A DNA stretch of 64,000 nt, taken from Nemophila menziesii. Its lineage: Eukaryota; Streptophyta; Magnoliopsida; Boraginales; Hydrophyllaceae. The notes beneath the pieces were generated by a model. It was not told where the DNA came from, did no database searches, and worked only from the letters and a program-made list of their open reading frames with translations. The stretch covers positions 2,698,544 to 2,762,543 of the forward strand of contig JARWIR010000042.1 of the NCBI GenBank assembly GCA_029959085.1. The letters are read 5' to 3'. Within the stretch, counting starts at the first letter, position 1. Each line of letters begins with the position of its first letter. Shown one piece after another: positions 13,974 to 26,389 of the stretch. Made by a program: the position numbers and the translations under genes.

Positions 13974-14028
<55 letters not shown>
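13974..14028. repeat. (AT)n microsatellite
   Basis: Perfect TA run of about 27 units. Confidence 0.95.
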
Positions 14029-14032
<4 letters not shown>

Positions 14033-14248
14033 TATTTACTCCGAGTCCAAAATGACTCTTTCATGTATTTTAAAAAAACGAAGTCATTTTTATAGATTTT
14101 TCTAAACTAAACAAAAATAAAAAATCAATTTTTTTCTTTTATCTTTTTTAATTTCTCTCAGTTTAAACAAACCTTAATGATCAATTCATGCATGGTGACA
14201 ATTCTCTGTCTTGTGCTTTGATAGCCAAAACTCAACATTTTCCCTTGT

Positions 14249-15270
14249 CAATTGATCAACAAAAAAGGAATTGATTGCCATGATCTATTTGAGAAGAATC
14301 CTTCTTCGTAACTCGTTCTTTCTTATTTGCGCTTCCAAGTAAGAAGTAGTGCATACTAATTGCAATATAAAATTCTCATTGTCTCCAATCTTTTTATAAA
14401 ACACCAAAATTTATTACTAACAAAACCTGGCCCTTCTTTTCTTTCTTGTTTTTGTTCAACACAACAGTCTCTCTCTACATCACGCATATTCCCTCACCAA
14501 AATGGGTCCCACAAATTTACATGGCAAAGGCATCTAAGCCAGTAGTGCTGGCTTCATGGTCTTGCACGAATAATGATGGATAGGTGGTGACCGACCTTCC
14601 TTTCCTACCTAGCTATTTTACTGGTCCCCGGAAAGCGAAAGTCAGCAAAAAGAACCGACCATCAAGTCGGACCAAAAAAAATGACCATCAAGATTCAAGC
14701 ATGCATAAACAAAAGATTTATTGTTCAAAAAAAAATAACAATAGTTTATTTTATTTTTTGGTCTAAACAAAAGAATATCTTACATATTTCCCAACGGGAA
14801 AATCTATACTATTAACATAACTAGAAATACACAGGACTAAAATTAATATATACCGGAAACTATCAACATACTACAAGAAGTATTATAACTTTTTATTTTT
14901 TGTTGTCATCGTTCAAGATGGTTTAAATCAAACAAATAAATTTTCCGAGCCTTATCTACTGAAACAATAAGGTTTAGGATCCAAGAAAGCGGTCTTTCGA
15001 TAATGTCTGGATGATTAAATTATATAGTGAATGAGAAATAGGATTGGAGAATAGATTTTAGTTCTATAATAATAAGTGAAAAACTTATTTTTTTATAAAA
15101 ATTTCAAAAATGATCAAATACAAAATCTTATTTTTTTTTAAAAAATTTCAAAAATGATCAAATACAAAATCTTATTTTTTTACAAATATTTAAAAAATGA
15201 CCAAATACATAAATACACTTATGTAATACAAAAAATACTAAAAAACAAAAAAAAGTTGTTAAATGTTGGC
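14249..15270. other. Intergenic, no gene seen
   Basis: Two adjacent near-identical copies of an A/T-rich phrase ('aaaaatttcaaaaatgatca') lie at about 15097-15180. No coding feature is recognised. Confidence 0.45.
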
Positions 15271-16440
15271 ACTGTTAATCTCCGACCACCACCCATCGAC
15301 CTCCGGCTACCACCCATCGCCGGAAAAAATTATAAAGTATCGGAACAAGGTATACAGTATCGGAAAATAGTATAGAGTATCGGAATTAAAACAGTGAGTA
15401 TCATAATAAAACACAGAGTAATATTCAAAAAAATATAGAGTACTCCATAAGAAAAAGTATTCCATGAAAAAGATAGAGTACTACATGGAAAAGATAAAAT
15501 TCTCTATACAAAATATAAAGTATTATTAAAACACAAATAGTATTACTAAAAAGAACAATTTGTATTTAATTTTCAACCAGCTACTCAAAGAATATTACAA
15601 TCAGCTACTCAAAAAAAATACATAAACATTCTCGCAGCTACTACACGATAAAGAGCAGCTAAAACATGAACATAGCTAAAACATGAACATATACAGCTAA
15701 TTCATTAACAATTTTCGAAATCACAAAGAATAACTTTAATCTAGAAATGGTCAAAACCAGCAACAACAGAAAATAAAAATAAAGCTCATCTTCATCATCG
15801 ATCGCTCGATCTGAGCTCACAAAAACTGCCGCCACTTGTTCTGTCCATGTCCGGCTAGATGGGTCTTATCCTTCACCAATAAACCGCCGCAATTCCGGCG
15901 AGGCTCTAGCGAGCTCACAACCACCAATAAAATACAGAGCACTGCTGGTGGCGAATGGTGTTGTGGTGTCCGTTATAGGATTTGGTGTGCTTCGTTGCTA
16001 AAGGAAAATCAAACCAGCAAATAAGTTTCACCATGGTCTACGGCTGGAGGCCAGGAACGGTGGCTAGAGATCAGGAACGACGGATGGAGGTCTTCTCCGG
16101 CGGCTTTAGACATGGTCTGCGTAGATTTGATTTCGAAGCTAAAAAATGGAGTTCGAGATCTGCATGTCTTCGTCTTCATTGCCATGGCTACGAAAGAGAA
16201 CGACTTGGTGGTGCGGTGCGACGTTGAGGAACCAAAAACATTGGTCGTAGCTTTTAGGTTTTAGAGAGAGAGTATAGGACTTGCGGCTGAAAAAGAGATA
16301 GAATGTATATGATTATTAGTTTTTAGAAATAAGATAATTAGTATATATAGGGGGAAAACAAAAAGGGTTAAAAATGTAATTGGGTTTTTAATTATAGTGT
16401 AAGATCTTATTTGAGATCTTTAGTAAGAAGAGAAGGTAAC
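15271..16440. repeat. AGTATCGG-type dispersed repeat, copy 1
   Basis: Starts with 'ctccgaccaccacccatcga' near 15280 and continues into several AGTATCGG / AGTATC phrases at 15330-15420. The same combination (CTCCGACCACC block followed by AGTATCGG repeats) recurs at about 17300 and in inverse orientation at about 20400. Small frames at 15836-16227 have a GC content unlike their surroundings but no recognisable domain. The boundaries are approximate. Confidence 0.5.
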
Positions 16441-17290
16441 TGGGGTTGGGAACGACTATTGGGGGATGCCTTTAAGACCCCGTAAGTAATAATCTCTAAA
16501 TTATATGAGAAGAAAATATTTAAAAATAATAAATAGAGTATACTTGGACATATTTTTTCATATATATAGTAAGTTGAAACTCATTAAGATTTTTAGGGCC
16601 TTCGTAACTTTTCACTTTGGGAAAGTGCCGAGAAATATATATTTTGCTCTGTTGAGGCACTCAATAAGGGTGAAAAAAATAGTTACAGGATATCACCCCA
16701 CCCCTTGTACCTACACCCATATTTTTCCTCCCGTTAATGGAGTTTCAACTCATGAACAATGGAATTTCGACTGTGAAAGTTGACAAACAATATCTACAAG
16801 ATCTACTAAACACCATAAACGTAGCAGGAACGAATCGCCACCAAATTATTTTTTTGATGAGTATAAACTGAACTAGAGTTAAACCATTAGAGATTAACAT
16901 CGGGTCCATTGCCAATAAGAGCAACTCCAGATCATTAAGCTAAATAAGCTTTTTACCATACTCCATTGCCGAAGAAGAAACTCCATCCAAGATGAGAAGT
17001 TGGCGCTCTATTGCACGGGCGGATACATGAAGGGTTTTGGGGGAAGGGTTTAAAAAGTAGTGGGGTTTGGGGTGGCACTCCCGAAAAAAATTAGGGTAAT
17101 TTTAAGCTTGGGGGACGAAATGTTGGCTTGGGGGGGGGGGCAAAACACTACTTTTATTAAGGATTTTTCGCTAAAAAACTTTCAACCATTTAATCACTGT
17201 GTCCCGGGGTTCAGGGGCAAGGGGAATGGGGCCTCCCCCTTGCCCTCCCCAGATCCACTATCTCATTGGGTATCGAGTCACTAAATATCA
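16441..17290. other. Intergenic, no gene seen
   Basis: Contains a G-rich stretch at 17030-17150 including a run of ten G at about 17131-17140. No coding similarity is recognised. Confidence 0.4.
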
Positions 17291-18420
17291 TTATTGTTTA
17301 TCTCCGACCACCACTATCGACCACCACCGGCGCCGCCAACCGGTGCGTACTTAGTGAATTTACTGAGTATCGGAAAAATCACCGAGTTTCATAGAAATCA
17401 CAGAGTTTTGGAAAAAATCACCTAGTATGAAAATCACTATGGACGAGATTTCACTTAGTACGAACAAAATCACCGAGTATCGGAAAAAATCAATGTGTAT
17501 CGGAAAAAATCACCTAGTATGAAAATCACTAAGGACGAGATTTCAATTAGAACGAAAAAAATCACTGAGTATCAGAAAAAACCACCTAGTATGAAAATCA
17601 CTAAGGACGAGATTTCACTTAGTACGAAAAAAATCACTGAGTATCGGAAAAAATCATTAAGTATCGGAAAAAATCACCTAGTATGAAATCACTAAGGACT
17701 AGATTTCACTTTGTACGAAAAATAAGTACACTCAACAATTCAATGAGTATACTCATCCAATCACTGAGTATAATTAGAAAACACTAAGTAATACAAAAAC
17801 TGCATAAGATTTATTTTTATTATAAAAAAAATCTAATTATTACAAACTTAAACTATTTAAAAAATATATAAAATTATAATACTACATAATTATTCATTTT
17901 AAAAATCCACTATTGAGCTGGAAAAAAACCTAAAAATACAAATAAAAAATGGAATAAGCATATCACCATTAATATTCTAAGTATTCTCTGTCTTATCAAG
18001 CTTCGAAATATATGGCAGAACCATTTCAAACCTCCATGGACGAACCATTGTCGAAGCTCAAATCTGGTATGAAAATCAGTTGAAACAAACTTTGCTTCAA
18101 GTAATAGATCTTAATAACTTAGAGCATAGATCAATGGTTGAGCACAGATCCATGACCGTGGAAATTTCAACCACAAATAGATTTGCAAGGGAAACTTCAA
18201 CCACAAAGAAATTTGCTCTAAATTACGCCATTAACGTCGTCTCCTCAAAACTCTTCCATCAACGTCAATTTCGAGAGATCTTGCTTCGAAGTTGATTAGC
18301 TCTGTTCTTGGAACAAAGGATGTTTCCTTTGTTTCACACCTATGTCACCGTGCTACCTTCGTGAAGTACCATTCTGGTGGGTGGGGTACTGGGGTTGTGG
18401 AAAGCGATGAGTGTAAATAA
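17291..18420. repeat. AGTATCGG-type dispersed repeat, copy 2, with minisatellite
   Basis: A CTCCGACCACC block at 17301 is followed by a minisatellite at about 17360-17720. Its unit, CACCTAGTATGAAAATCACT plus AAGGACGAGATTTCA, occurs four times at about 72-85 bp spacing, interleaved with AGTATCGGAAAAAATCA phrases. Copies are imperfect. Open frames in the array are by-products of the repeat. Confidence 0.6.
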
Positions 18421-18816
18421 TATTTTAGGGTTTATAGACAAAAATATCAATATAAATTTTATCTTCCAAATTTTAAATAATCTTTTTTGGATCATCAATT
18501 ATCACAACTTGTACAAATGATGGCTAAATTAAGATTCCGTTTAGATATAACCCCAAAATTAATAGTGAACTTTTTAGAGCTATCTATCAAAGCTAAATTC
18601 AATCTCTTTTCAATGCACTTTGGAATTTATAAAAAGATAATTACGTTTTATTAAACTTCAATATTTTAAACATTTCACCAGTGAAATTTCCACTATTAAA
18701 ATAAGAATAAAGAAAATTACCCAAAGGGTCTTGAACACACTTCTTTAAGACCCAATAAAACCGGGTGAATTATATTTTCTTACTAAAGGTCTCAACAAAA
18801 AATTAACACTATACCT

Positions 18817-19102
18817 CAAATCATCTCAGTATACATTTTCGCTGCTTCTCCATGACTATTATACTTACATAATCCATTAATTAACATGAAATAAGTTACG
18901 ACATCTGGTAAGATTCCATTTTCCTTCATATTGAAAAATTATTGTAGAGCATAATCTACCTCGTGCTCCTTGCAAAGCCTATCTAAAACTGTGTTATAAG
19001 CTTTAATACCGGGCTTATAACTATTATCCTTTTCTAGTATTTTTACCAAATCAATAGCTTTAAGAGTATTTACCCGTTCGTGAGCATCTGAAGGAGGAAG
19101 AT
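18817..19102 (-). pseudogene. PPR fragment, left arm of inverted duplication
   Basis: On the minus strand this reads as pentatricopeptide-repeat sequence: YKPGIKAYNTVLDRLCKEHE, then a stop (TAA after VDYALQ), then MKENGILPDVVTYFMLINGL. The pattern of helix A/B with 'P...YN.L..GLC' is typical of P-class PPR proteins. It is the inverted copy of 19776-20049. The internal stop and short length show it is not a functional PPR gene. Confidence 0.75.
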
Positions 19103-19775
19103 AGCAGCTCCTTCTTCGTTGCCAGAGATCTAATGGGGAGGTGTTGCCGCCGCCGTTCGTGGAAGACATCAGCTCCTTCTTCGTTGCCGGAGATCTATGG
19201 AGAGGTGGTGTCGCCGTTGTTCGTGAGCAGCAAAAAGAGGAAGACAGCAGCTCCAGATTCATATATATATGATTTGTCTATATATATATATATATGTATA
19301 TATCTTAATTTGGTCAGAAGTATCTAAACCTCTCTTTTTTCTCTCTCTTCTTTCCCTAAACATCACGGTGTTTTTTCTCAAAAATCCAACCGAGCTAAAA
19401 AATCTTTCTCCTTTTGCTGCTCATGAACGGCGGCGACACCACCTCCCCATAGATCTCCGTCGACGAAGAAGGAGCTAATGTCTTCCTCCTTCTGCTGCTC
19501 ACGGACGGCGGCGACACCACCTCCCCATAGATCTCCGGCGACAAAGAAAGAGATGTTGTTTTTCACAAACGGCGGCGACACCACCTCTCCATAGATCTCC
19601 GGCGACGAAGAAGGAGCTACTGTCTTCCTCCTTTTGTTGCTCACGAACAGCGGCGACACCACCTCTCCATAGATCTCCGGCGACGAAGAAGGAGCCGATG
19701 TCTTCCACGAACTGCGGCGGCACCACCTCCCCATTAGATCTCCGGCGACGAAGAAGGAGTTGTTGTCTTCCTCCT
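19103..19775. repeat. Spacer between PPR arms: AGATCTCCGGCGACGAAG repeats
   Basis: Two copies of a GC-rich unit (AGATCT with CCGGCGACGAAGAAGGAGC and GGCGGCGACACCACCTC) lie in one orientation at 19110-19240. Five lie in the opposite orientation at about 19430-19760, with spacings of 63-79 bp. The spacer is thus itself partly self-complementary. Repetitive frames such as SPEIYGEVVSP arise from it and are not genes. Confidence 0.7.
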
Positions 19776-20151
19776 TCAGATGCTCACGAATGGGGAAATA
19801 CTCTTAAAGCTATTGATTTGGTAAATACTAGAAAAGGATAGTAGTTATAAGCCCGGTATTAAAGCTTATAACACAGTTTTAGATAGGCTTTGCAAGGAGC
19901 ACGAGGTAGATTATGCTCTATAATAATTTTTCAATATGAAGGAAAATGGAATCTTACCAGATGTCGTAACTTATTTCATGTTGATTAATGGATTATGTAA
20001 GTATAATAGGCACGGAGAAGCAGCGAAAATGTATACTGAGATGATTTGTCTTTCTCTAGATTCATATACATACACTATATTACTTGATTCATATTGTAAG
20101 AAAGGATTAATAGATAATGCTCTAAAATTATTTAATGATGTGAAGGATTAA
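19776..20151 (+). pseudogene. PPR fragment, right arm and extension
   Basis: Plus-strand PPR sequence: after KPGIKAYNTVLDRLCKEHE there are two adjacent stops (TAATAA at about 19920), then MKENGILPDVVTYFMLINGL, CKYNRHGEAAKMYTEM, and beyond the end of the inverted repeat SYTYTILLDSYCKKGLIDNA. About two and a half PPR motifs are preserved. The first 274 bp pair with the left arm at 18817-19102. A 2-nt deletion near 19830 relative to that arm is a further inactivating change. Confidence 0.78.
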
Positions 20152-20157
20152 TAGATA

Positions 20158-20640
20158 ATGCTTTGTTTAGGCCTAATACTCCGTAAAAATCCTGAAAATT
20201 CAGTACGAGCATGCTCAGTAAAATTACTGAGCAAACGAGCATGCTCAGTAAAGCGACTCAACAAAAAAATTCGAATAATCAGCAACTTTTTCCGATACTC
20301 AACTTTTTTTCCGATACTCAGTAGCTTTTTTCACGCTCGGTACCCCATGCTCAGGAACTTTTTCCATGCTCACTCCATCCTCAGAATTTTTTCCGGCGGT
20401 GGTCGACGGAGCTGGAAATTATTGATAGTTAAGGGAGGAGGAGAGAGAAAAAATGATAAAGGAGGAGAGATTAATGGTAATAGAAGAGAGAGAATAATGG
20501 TAATGGAGGAGAGAGACTTTTTTTTGGGTTTTTTTTTTTTTGGTCTTATATAGTATACTATAAAGGTAGTAATGCAATAAAGGCCTCTATAAAGGAGAGA
20601 GAAATCAGAGGGTTCCTTTGTAACACTAAAATGATTTTCA
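20158..20640. repeat. AGTATCGG-type dispersed repeat, copy 3 (inverse)
   Basis: Contains CCGATACTCA phrases (20290-20330), the GAGCATGCTCAGTAAA unit twice (20207 and 20238) and CCGGCGGTGGTCGACGGAG (20393), which is the inverse of the CTCCGACCACC block of copies 1 and 2. It directly abuts the PPR fragment. Confidence 0.5.
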
Positions 20641-22330
20641 AGACTCTATAGATAATTCATCCATAAATATAAGAAATGTTACCTAAAATCTTTTGTAATC
20701 TCTTTTGGTATATGCTTTTTTAGAGTTTAAAATCCTAGTGATGGTTCATAATTTATTTTTCAAGTTGTGAATTGTATACATAACCAAATATTCAAGTACA
20801 ATATCAAATATGGTAACAAAAGGGACCAAACCTATCCCTATATTAGAAAATTCAACCAAAATATCTAAGAATTTTTTTAAAGATAGTGTGTGTCATATAA
20901 TTTTCTTGGCAATAGAATTAACCATGGAAGTATAAAATTTCAGAATATATCGGAAAGAGAAGATGAAATCATATTCATCGTTTTTCGGCTTTAGACGTCG
21001 TTAGGATAGTCAAATATCCCTCAAGCATTTGTAACAAGCAGGGCATCTTTAATTCACTTTATATTGTAACTTGACACTTAAATAAATTAAACAAGAAAAT
21101 ATAGGTGTCAGGAAGAGGCGAATTCCGACCACAAGGTCAAACTCAACCTTAGAGTCGATACCGGCCATGCCAACAACCATAAACAATATAACAGTAGGAA
21201 TCAGGGAGTAAAACGTAACTTAAAACTTAACAAAAGCAACAAAGCAAACATTAATGTCAAGGTAAGATAGATTCCCCACTATGTCGATACTAACTATAGA
21301 GTCAATTTCAGGCATTAGCATAACTTTAGCCGGAATAAACCAAATGGTACGCAGATTCCTATCACAAACGATTCTAACCATATCAATAGCATATAACGAG
21401 AAGAAAGAACGTTAATAAGAAACTAAATTAGCGTTAAACCAAGAAAAGCCATCATGGAGATTCACCAAAGATTTATACCCAAGACACGATTAGTTGAAGA
21501 AACATCCAACTTGATAGTAATATATTTTTGACAAAAAAAAAAGATAGTAATATATTGGAATATCCGGGTACTGAGTAGGAAAGTCAATACCTGATGGTTC
21601 ATAAATCAATTCCATATTCTCGTAGGAAAATAATGAAATTCTATAAGTCCATGTTAAATTAAAAAAATAACATCCAGCTTGGTAGTAGCCTTGACCAACA
21701 CGATGGTAGGATATTAAACAAAACTAACTAACTTTTACCTGTAAAAGCAAAGTGCACTTTTATGTTCCCTACTTCTCATAAAGTTTAAGGTTGGTCTTTG
21801 ATCATCTCCCTACCTTATTGACCAGCTCGCATAGTTTGATTTTAAGATCTAATTGATATGTCTTAAAGTTCGTACTAATATATTATAATAATTTATAAAC
21901 CAGCTCACATTTTTTGATTTTCAACTAAATTATATAAATAGTATTAGTACTAGTAATATATAGAGTAAATAGCGGTATTCGTATATTATACAAAATACAA
22001 AAAACAACTTATTTGTTAGTATTTTTTTCGATAAACATGACATATATGAAAATAAATATAGTCATCCGACTCGCGAAAGAGAGAGATTAGGTGTTATATT
22101 TTTATCAAATTAATACATGGTAAAAAAAACTAGATTTAAAGACAAATCATGGAACACATTTCTCATTACTACCTAATCAATAACATTATTGATTCACATA
22201 CTTGATAAAAAAAAGTTATTTACTAGTTCACATACTTATTTTTCATTTATAATTAATTAAACCTCATGATTCATAATTATAAATATAGAGCATATAACGT
22301 TCTTAGTCTTGATTGTTGGTGATGTACTTA
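20641..22330. other. Intergenic, no gene seen
   Basis: AT-rich. A weak direct similarity between about 21118-21180 and 21265-21330 ('gaattccgaccac ... agagtcgataccggc' and 'gattccccactat ... agagtcaatttcaggc') suggests old tandem duplication. No coding similarity. Confidence 0.4.
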
Positions 22331-22985
22331 TCAAAGTAGGGTGAATAGTTTAACCTGTTGAAGAGCGATGTTCGGGATTGAAAAATTATTTTTGAGGTAG
22401 TAATTATGTTGGAAACGATGTTTGGGATTAGAAACCAATACAAATTCTTTTTAACGTACATAAAAATATATACGTAAGGGAAAAGTTTTTTTTGTGATAA
22501 ATGATGAAAAAAGCAATTCTATAACAAAATGAGTCTCAGAATGATTTATTTGGGGTTGAAATTCGATGTGGAGGTAGTAAACATGTTGGAGAACGATGTT
22601 CAGGATTGGGAACACAATATAAAATCTTCTTAATGTACAAAAAAAATCTAGTTAGGGGCAAAAAGTTGTTCTTTTATGATAAAATGACTATATAACCCTT
22701 TATGTATAGTAAAACGAGTCTCCAAAATGAATAGTTTGGGGATGAAATTTGTTCTAGAGGTAGTAAACATGTCAGAGAACAATATTTGCGATTGGAAACA
22801 CAATAAAAAACCTTCTTAATGTACAAAAAATGATCTAACTAGGGGCAAAAGGTTTTTTTTTTTGTGATGAGATGACGAATAAGCCATTTTTGCAAATCAA
22901 AACGAGTTCCAAAATGATTTATTTGGGGTTGAAATCCGACTTAAAGGTAGTAAACATGTTGGAGAACAATGTTCAGGATTGCAAT
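22331..22985. repeat. Tandem repeat, period about 182 bp, 3-4 copies
   Basis: The phrase GAGGTAGTAAACATGTTGGA followed by GAACGATGTTCAGGATTG recurs at about 22395, 22571, 22755 and 22945, with intervening ACCTTCTTAATGTACAAAAA and TAGGGGCAAAA. Copies are imperfect and the first and last are partial. Confidence 0.8.
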
Positions 22986-23925
22986 AAAGGTTTTTGCTTA
23001 ATCTTTTAAAAATGCATTTGTTTTTTATATGTATATAAGAGAATACGTAGGGGTAATATGTATATGTATATGTATATGTGTATGTATATGTATATGTATA
23101 CCATTTTCCCTTGAACTAAACCCAAAAGGTCCATTCGCCCTATCAGAGTAATTGAAAAGATTGATGTACACTAATAAGGAGAAATGCATCTTTTTTTTCC
23201 TGAGAATTTGATACTTGAATATCTCGAAGACATTGAGATACAACAAGTCAAGATCCAATCAAGGGTGAACGAATCCACATTGGCCGGATTCATTAGGTTA
23301 TGAATTATAGGAAAAACTGTTCGATCTTATCTTCCCACACTCTACCTCATACACATTTTTTGTGACGTTGTAGGATGCGTATCAGTCTCGAGAGACACTC
23401 AGAACAGATGACAACTTCCACATTACTCTAGGAATCTTACCATAATTATAACATATTTCTATGTATAATAAAATCTTGTAAAAGAAGAGGATTCAAGTTT
23501 TTTCTTGTTGAATAAGATACAGATTAATTGTAGTGTTTAGTCTTTTTTTTTAAATATATTTGGTAAAAATTGATCTATCGAATTGGCATCATCTGTGAGA
23601 AATTGGGTTTCTTATCCATTGAGATATCACGATGGTAAGAATAAGAGTTAGTAGAAAAAATGAAAGTAGAGGAATACGAGTAGTTCAAGTAGCACAAGCA
23701 CAAGCACATAATGAAGAGTTGGTTAATGGAGTTATAACCTTTGTTATGGTGGAATACAAGAAATAAATGAATTTGTATTGGGAACATGAAGGATAAATTC
23801 TACCATTGGAAGGAATATTGATCGTAACAACATCTATCAACACAAGGTTTTTCCATTCCAAGTTTCACAACCCAAATGCAAGTCTAGGTAATCAAGAATA
23901 CTTTAATATGACAGAATATCAGGAC
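22986..23925. other. Intergenic with (GTATAT)n short repeat
   Basis: A GTATAT-type simple repeat lies at about 23057-23100. The rest shows no supported gene. Confidence 0.45.
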
Positions 23926-25610
23926 CATGTAAGGCTAGTAGTGAAGCAAAGGTTAATCAAGAGAGCCTCTTTTATTGGAAAGTGATAGATGTTTCGTCAC
24001 CATAGGGGTTCAAACCACCCTAGAAACTGATACATGATGGTTTGACGGACCCGATCAACACACTCACGTGTACAAGATACACACGAAATTAAGAACGAGT
24101 TTTGATTTGATTCATTGCAAGGCCTTCCCTTCTACCATTGCAATAGTGGATTGCAAAATTAATGTCTAAAACTATTTGAAATTTTGAAGATTATACGGTG
24201 AAAAGTGCACTTCGCAAGAAGCAAACTCCCAGTGCGAGATTCATCATCTTTACTATAGTTATATCGATTAAAAGATGAGTCCCTGTGAAATTATACTGAG
24301 ATATTTTGTAATACTGCATACAGTGTAGAGCACCTATTTAATACTATAGTCTGCCTCACTTTCATACATGGTCTTAGGAGCAAGAAGTTTTGAATAAGGC
24401 CATCATTTAAGCCTAATTGACTATGACTAAAATCCTAGAAGAGGCCAAGCCTTATATCGAAGTTGAAGATGTAATATTGATGTCAAGATACAAAGCCAAA
24501 ATCCGTGACGAACAAGAAAGTCATCGGAAATAGGATATACCTCGTACAAATTTAATGATTAAGATATAAAAGTAGGGTGGATATCGTGATTATACAACAT
24601 ATTTATGAAGTTTTGATATACGACCTACATCTAGAGAAGTGTTGAGTTTAATCAAAATGAGCATGAATTGAGGTGACACAAAAGATGATAGGAAATTCAG
24701 GAAAAAATATCAAAATAAATATTTTCATTTTCACAAAGACATTGGTCATGGAACAATTGAGTGCCAAACATTGTTGCCTGCAATAAAAAGGTTAAAAAGT
24801 TTAGGAAAACTTTCTTATCCATACATCAGGAATAATACTAACAACGGTCAGAAAAAGAAGAAATTCGTACCTTAAAAAAAAAATTCAATATCCAATATCG
24901 ATGTAAAGAGGATGAAACTTGTTGAAAACCAATTAAAGATAAGAAATTCTTCAAAAAAAAAAAAAAAAAACGTATAGAGCTAACCCTCCAAAAGAAGGGT
25001 TCAAAATTGAATTTAATAACATCGATGGAGGATTTTTAGTGGGAACAACCCACACTTGAAGGAATCAACAGTTCAAGTAAGGTTAAGGTCCACCACCTAA
25101 TAATGGACTCAAGCATAACGACAATGTGAATTTCAATGTTGACGATGCAAAAGGTTTAATGTTTCTTCACAACGATACTTTGTCATTGGTAGTGCTCTCA
25201 CTACAAGAATTTTAGTCGACCTAGGAAGTTCAATAGATATATTGTTTTCCTCCACGATTGATAAGTGTAGATTCCTCTATTCAAGGGTTTAATGGGAAAA
25301 GTGTTATACTATTAGGGCATATTTAGTTAACTTTGAAAATGGGTACCAATGAAGGTATTTCACCATCAAAATAAATTAGTGGTAGTCCTGTGTGATTTAA
25401 CATATCATGTTATCGTTGGAAGAACTACCCTTAATAAGTTTCGTGTTGTGAAATCTATATTTCATATTGCGATGAAATTTCCAATGAAAGAAGGGATGGT
25501 AATTGTTAGAGGAACCCAGGCTTGAGCAAGAGAATATTATTTCAATCCATTAGCTGAACCTTATATGTTCACAATCAATATTTATGGGAAGCATTATCGA
25601 GTTAGGGCTT
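23926..25610 (+). pseudogene. Ty3/gypsy gag-protease relic
   Basis: In shifting plus-strand frames: a gag-like part (24000-24600), a CCHC-like knuckle near 24705-24770 (FHFHKDIGHGTIECQTLLPA), an aspartic-protease core at 25206-25262 (RILVDLGSSIDILFSSTIDK, with DLG where active enzymes have D[TS]G), and the segment after the protease at 25408-25510 (YHVIVGRTTLNKFRVV, then MKEGMVIVRGTQA followed by a stop). This order is typical of plant Ty3/gypsy elements. Frameshifts and stops are numerous, and no reverse transcriptase was found. Confidence 0.7.
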
Positions 25611-26016
25611 CGCCAGCTGAACCGTTGTTAAATGTTTCTACTGGTTCAAAAATCAAAATTTGGTGCTTGATGGCCTTAAGAATGTGGGATTTACTCAATA
25701 AGGGTGAACAAAGTATTCAAACACCAACTTTAGATAAACAATGGAGAATACGTCGGTGTTATATGGATAAAAAGCGAAATATTTGAAGAACACTTATTCG
25801 AGTTAAAGAAAGCAGTTGAAGTGACCTAAAGAATATGTGTAAGATTGATACCAGGATAGTGTGCTGTTGGGAAAATTCTTAGGGTGTATAATAAGGCAAA
25901 TGGAAATTAATGCTCATCGCAATGAACACAAAACATCATGTGAAGTCGGCAAAGGAACACTTTCCGTGTTCAAAACTCGATAAGGAGGTTTGGAGTTAAG
26001 GAAGTAAAGTTTTGAC

Positions 26017-26223
26017 ATGGATGATCCAAAGCATAAGCTCCGAACTCATAGTAGAATAGAGATACATCGCATAATACATGAAGTGACATATAAGTTAATT
26101 TTTAAAGATGGAAGGATTTTACCTAATCCATGGTATGATGAACATCTATGCGGATTTTATAAGAATTTACTCCAAAGGATACATATGGTTCCATGGGATG
26201 TAATTGGTAAAATGCTAGAATAA
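26017..26223 (+). pseudogene. Unrecognised fragment, possibly retroelement-derived
   Basis: A 68-codon frame lies 400 bp beyond the gypsy relic. Its last part (GRILPNPWYDEHLCGFYKNL) loosely recalls the C-terminal tail of gypsy integrases, where a W-x3-HL-x2-FY pattern is common. It could equally be chance. No start context or splice structure supports a host gene. Confidence 0.25.
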
Positions 26224-26389
26224 TTCTCGTCACACTCTTTTTCCTCGTCTAAGAGGTTTTTTAATGAGGTGTCTGAGACAAAAATGTATTTCATTTAATT
26301 TTAACTTATAAATCTAAATTCCAGTAATGATAATTATGTTATATATGTTTGTACTAGGCTCGATTATTGACTACGGGATAAAATGAAAG

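Larger units (their letters stand above)
11446..14248. repeat. Tandem segmental duplication, copy B
   Basis: Second copy of the 8903-11367 unit, separated by about 80 bp. It differs by a 247-bp Stowaway MITE (13087-13333), an expanded (AT)n at 12758-12800 where copy A has only a few AT units, and another (AT)n at 13974-14028. Confidence 0.85.

Noticed and set aside
15836..16227. Two overlapping GC-richer frames
   Set aside because: They lie in a dispersed repeat (AGTATCGG family), overlap in different frames, and show no domain.
19378..19734. Repetitive protein with PEIYGEVVSP units
   Set aside because: Product of the GC-rich tandem repeats in the PPR hairpin spacer; frames on both strands are equally open.
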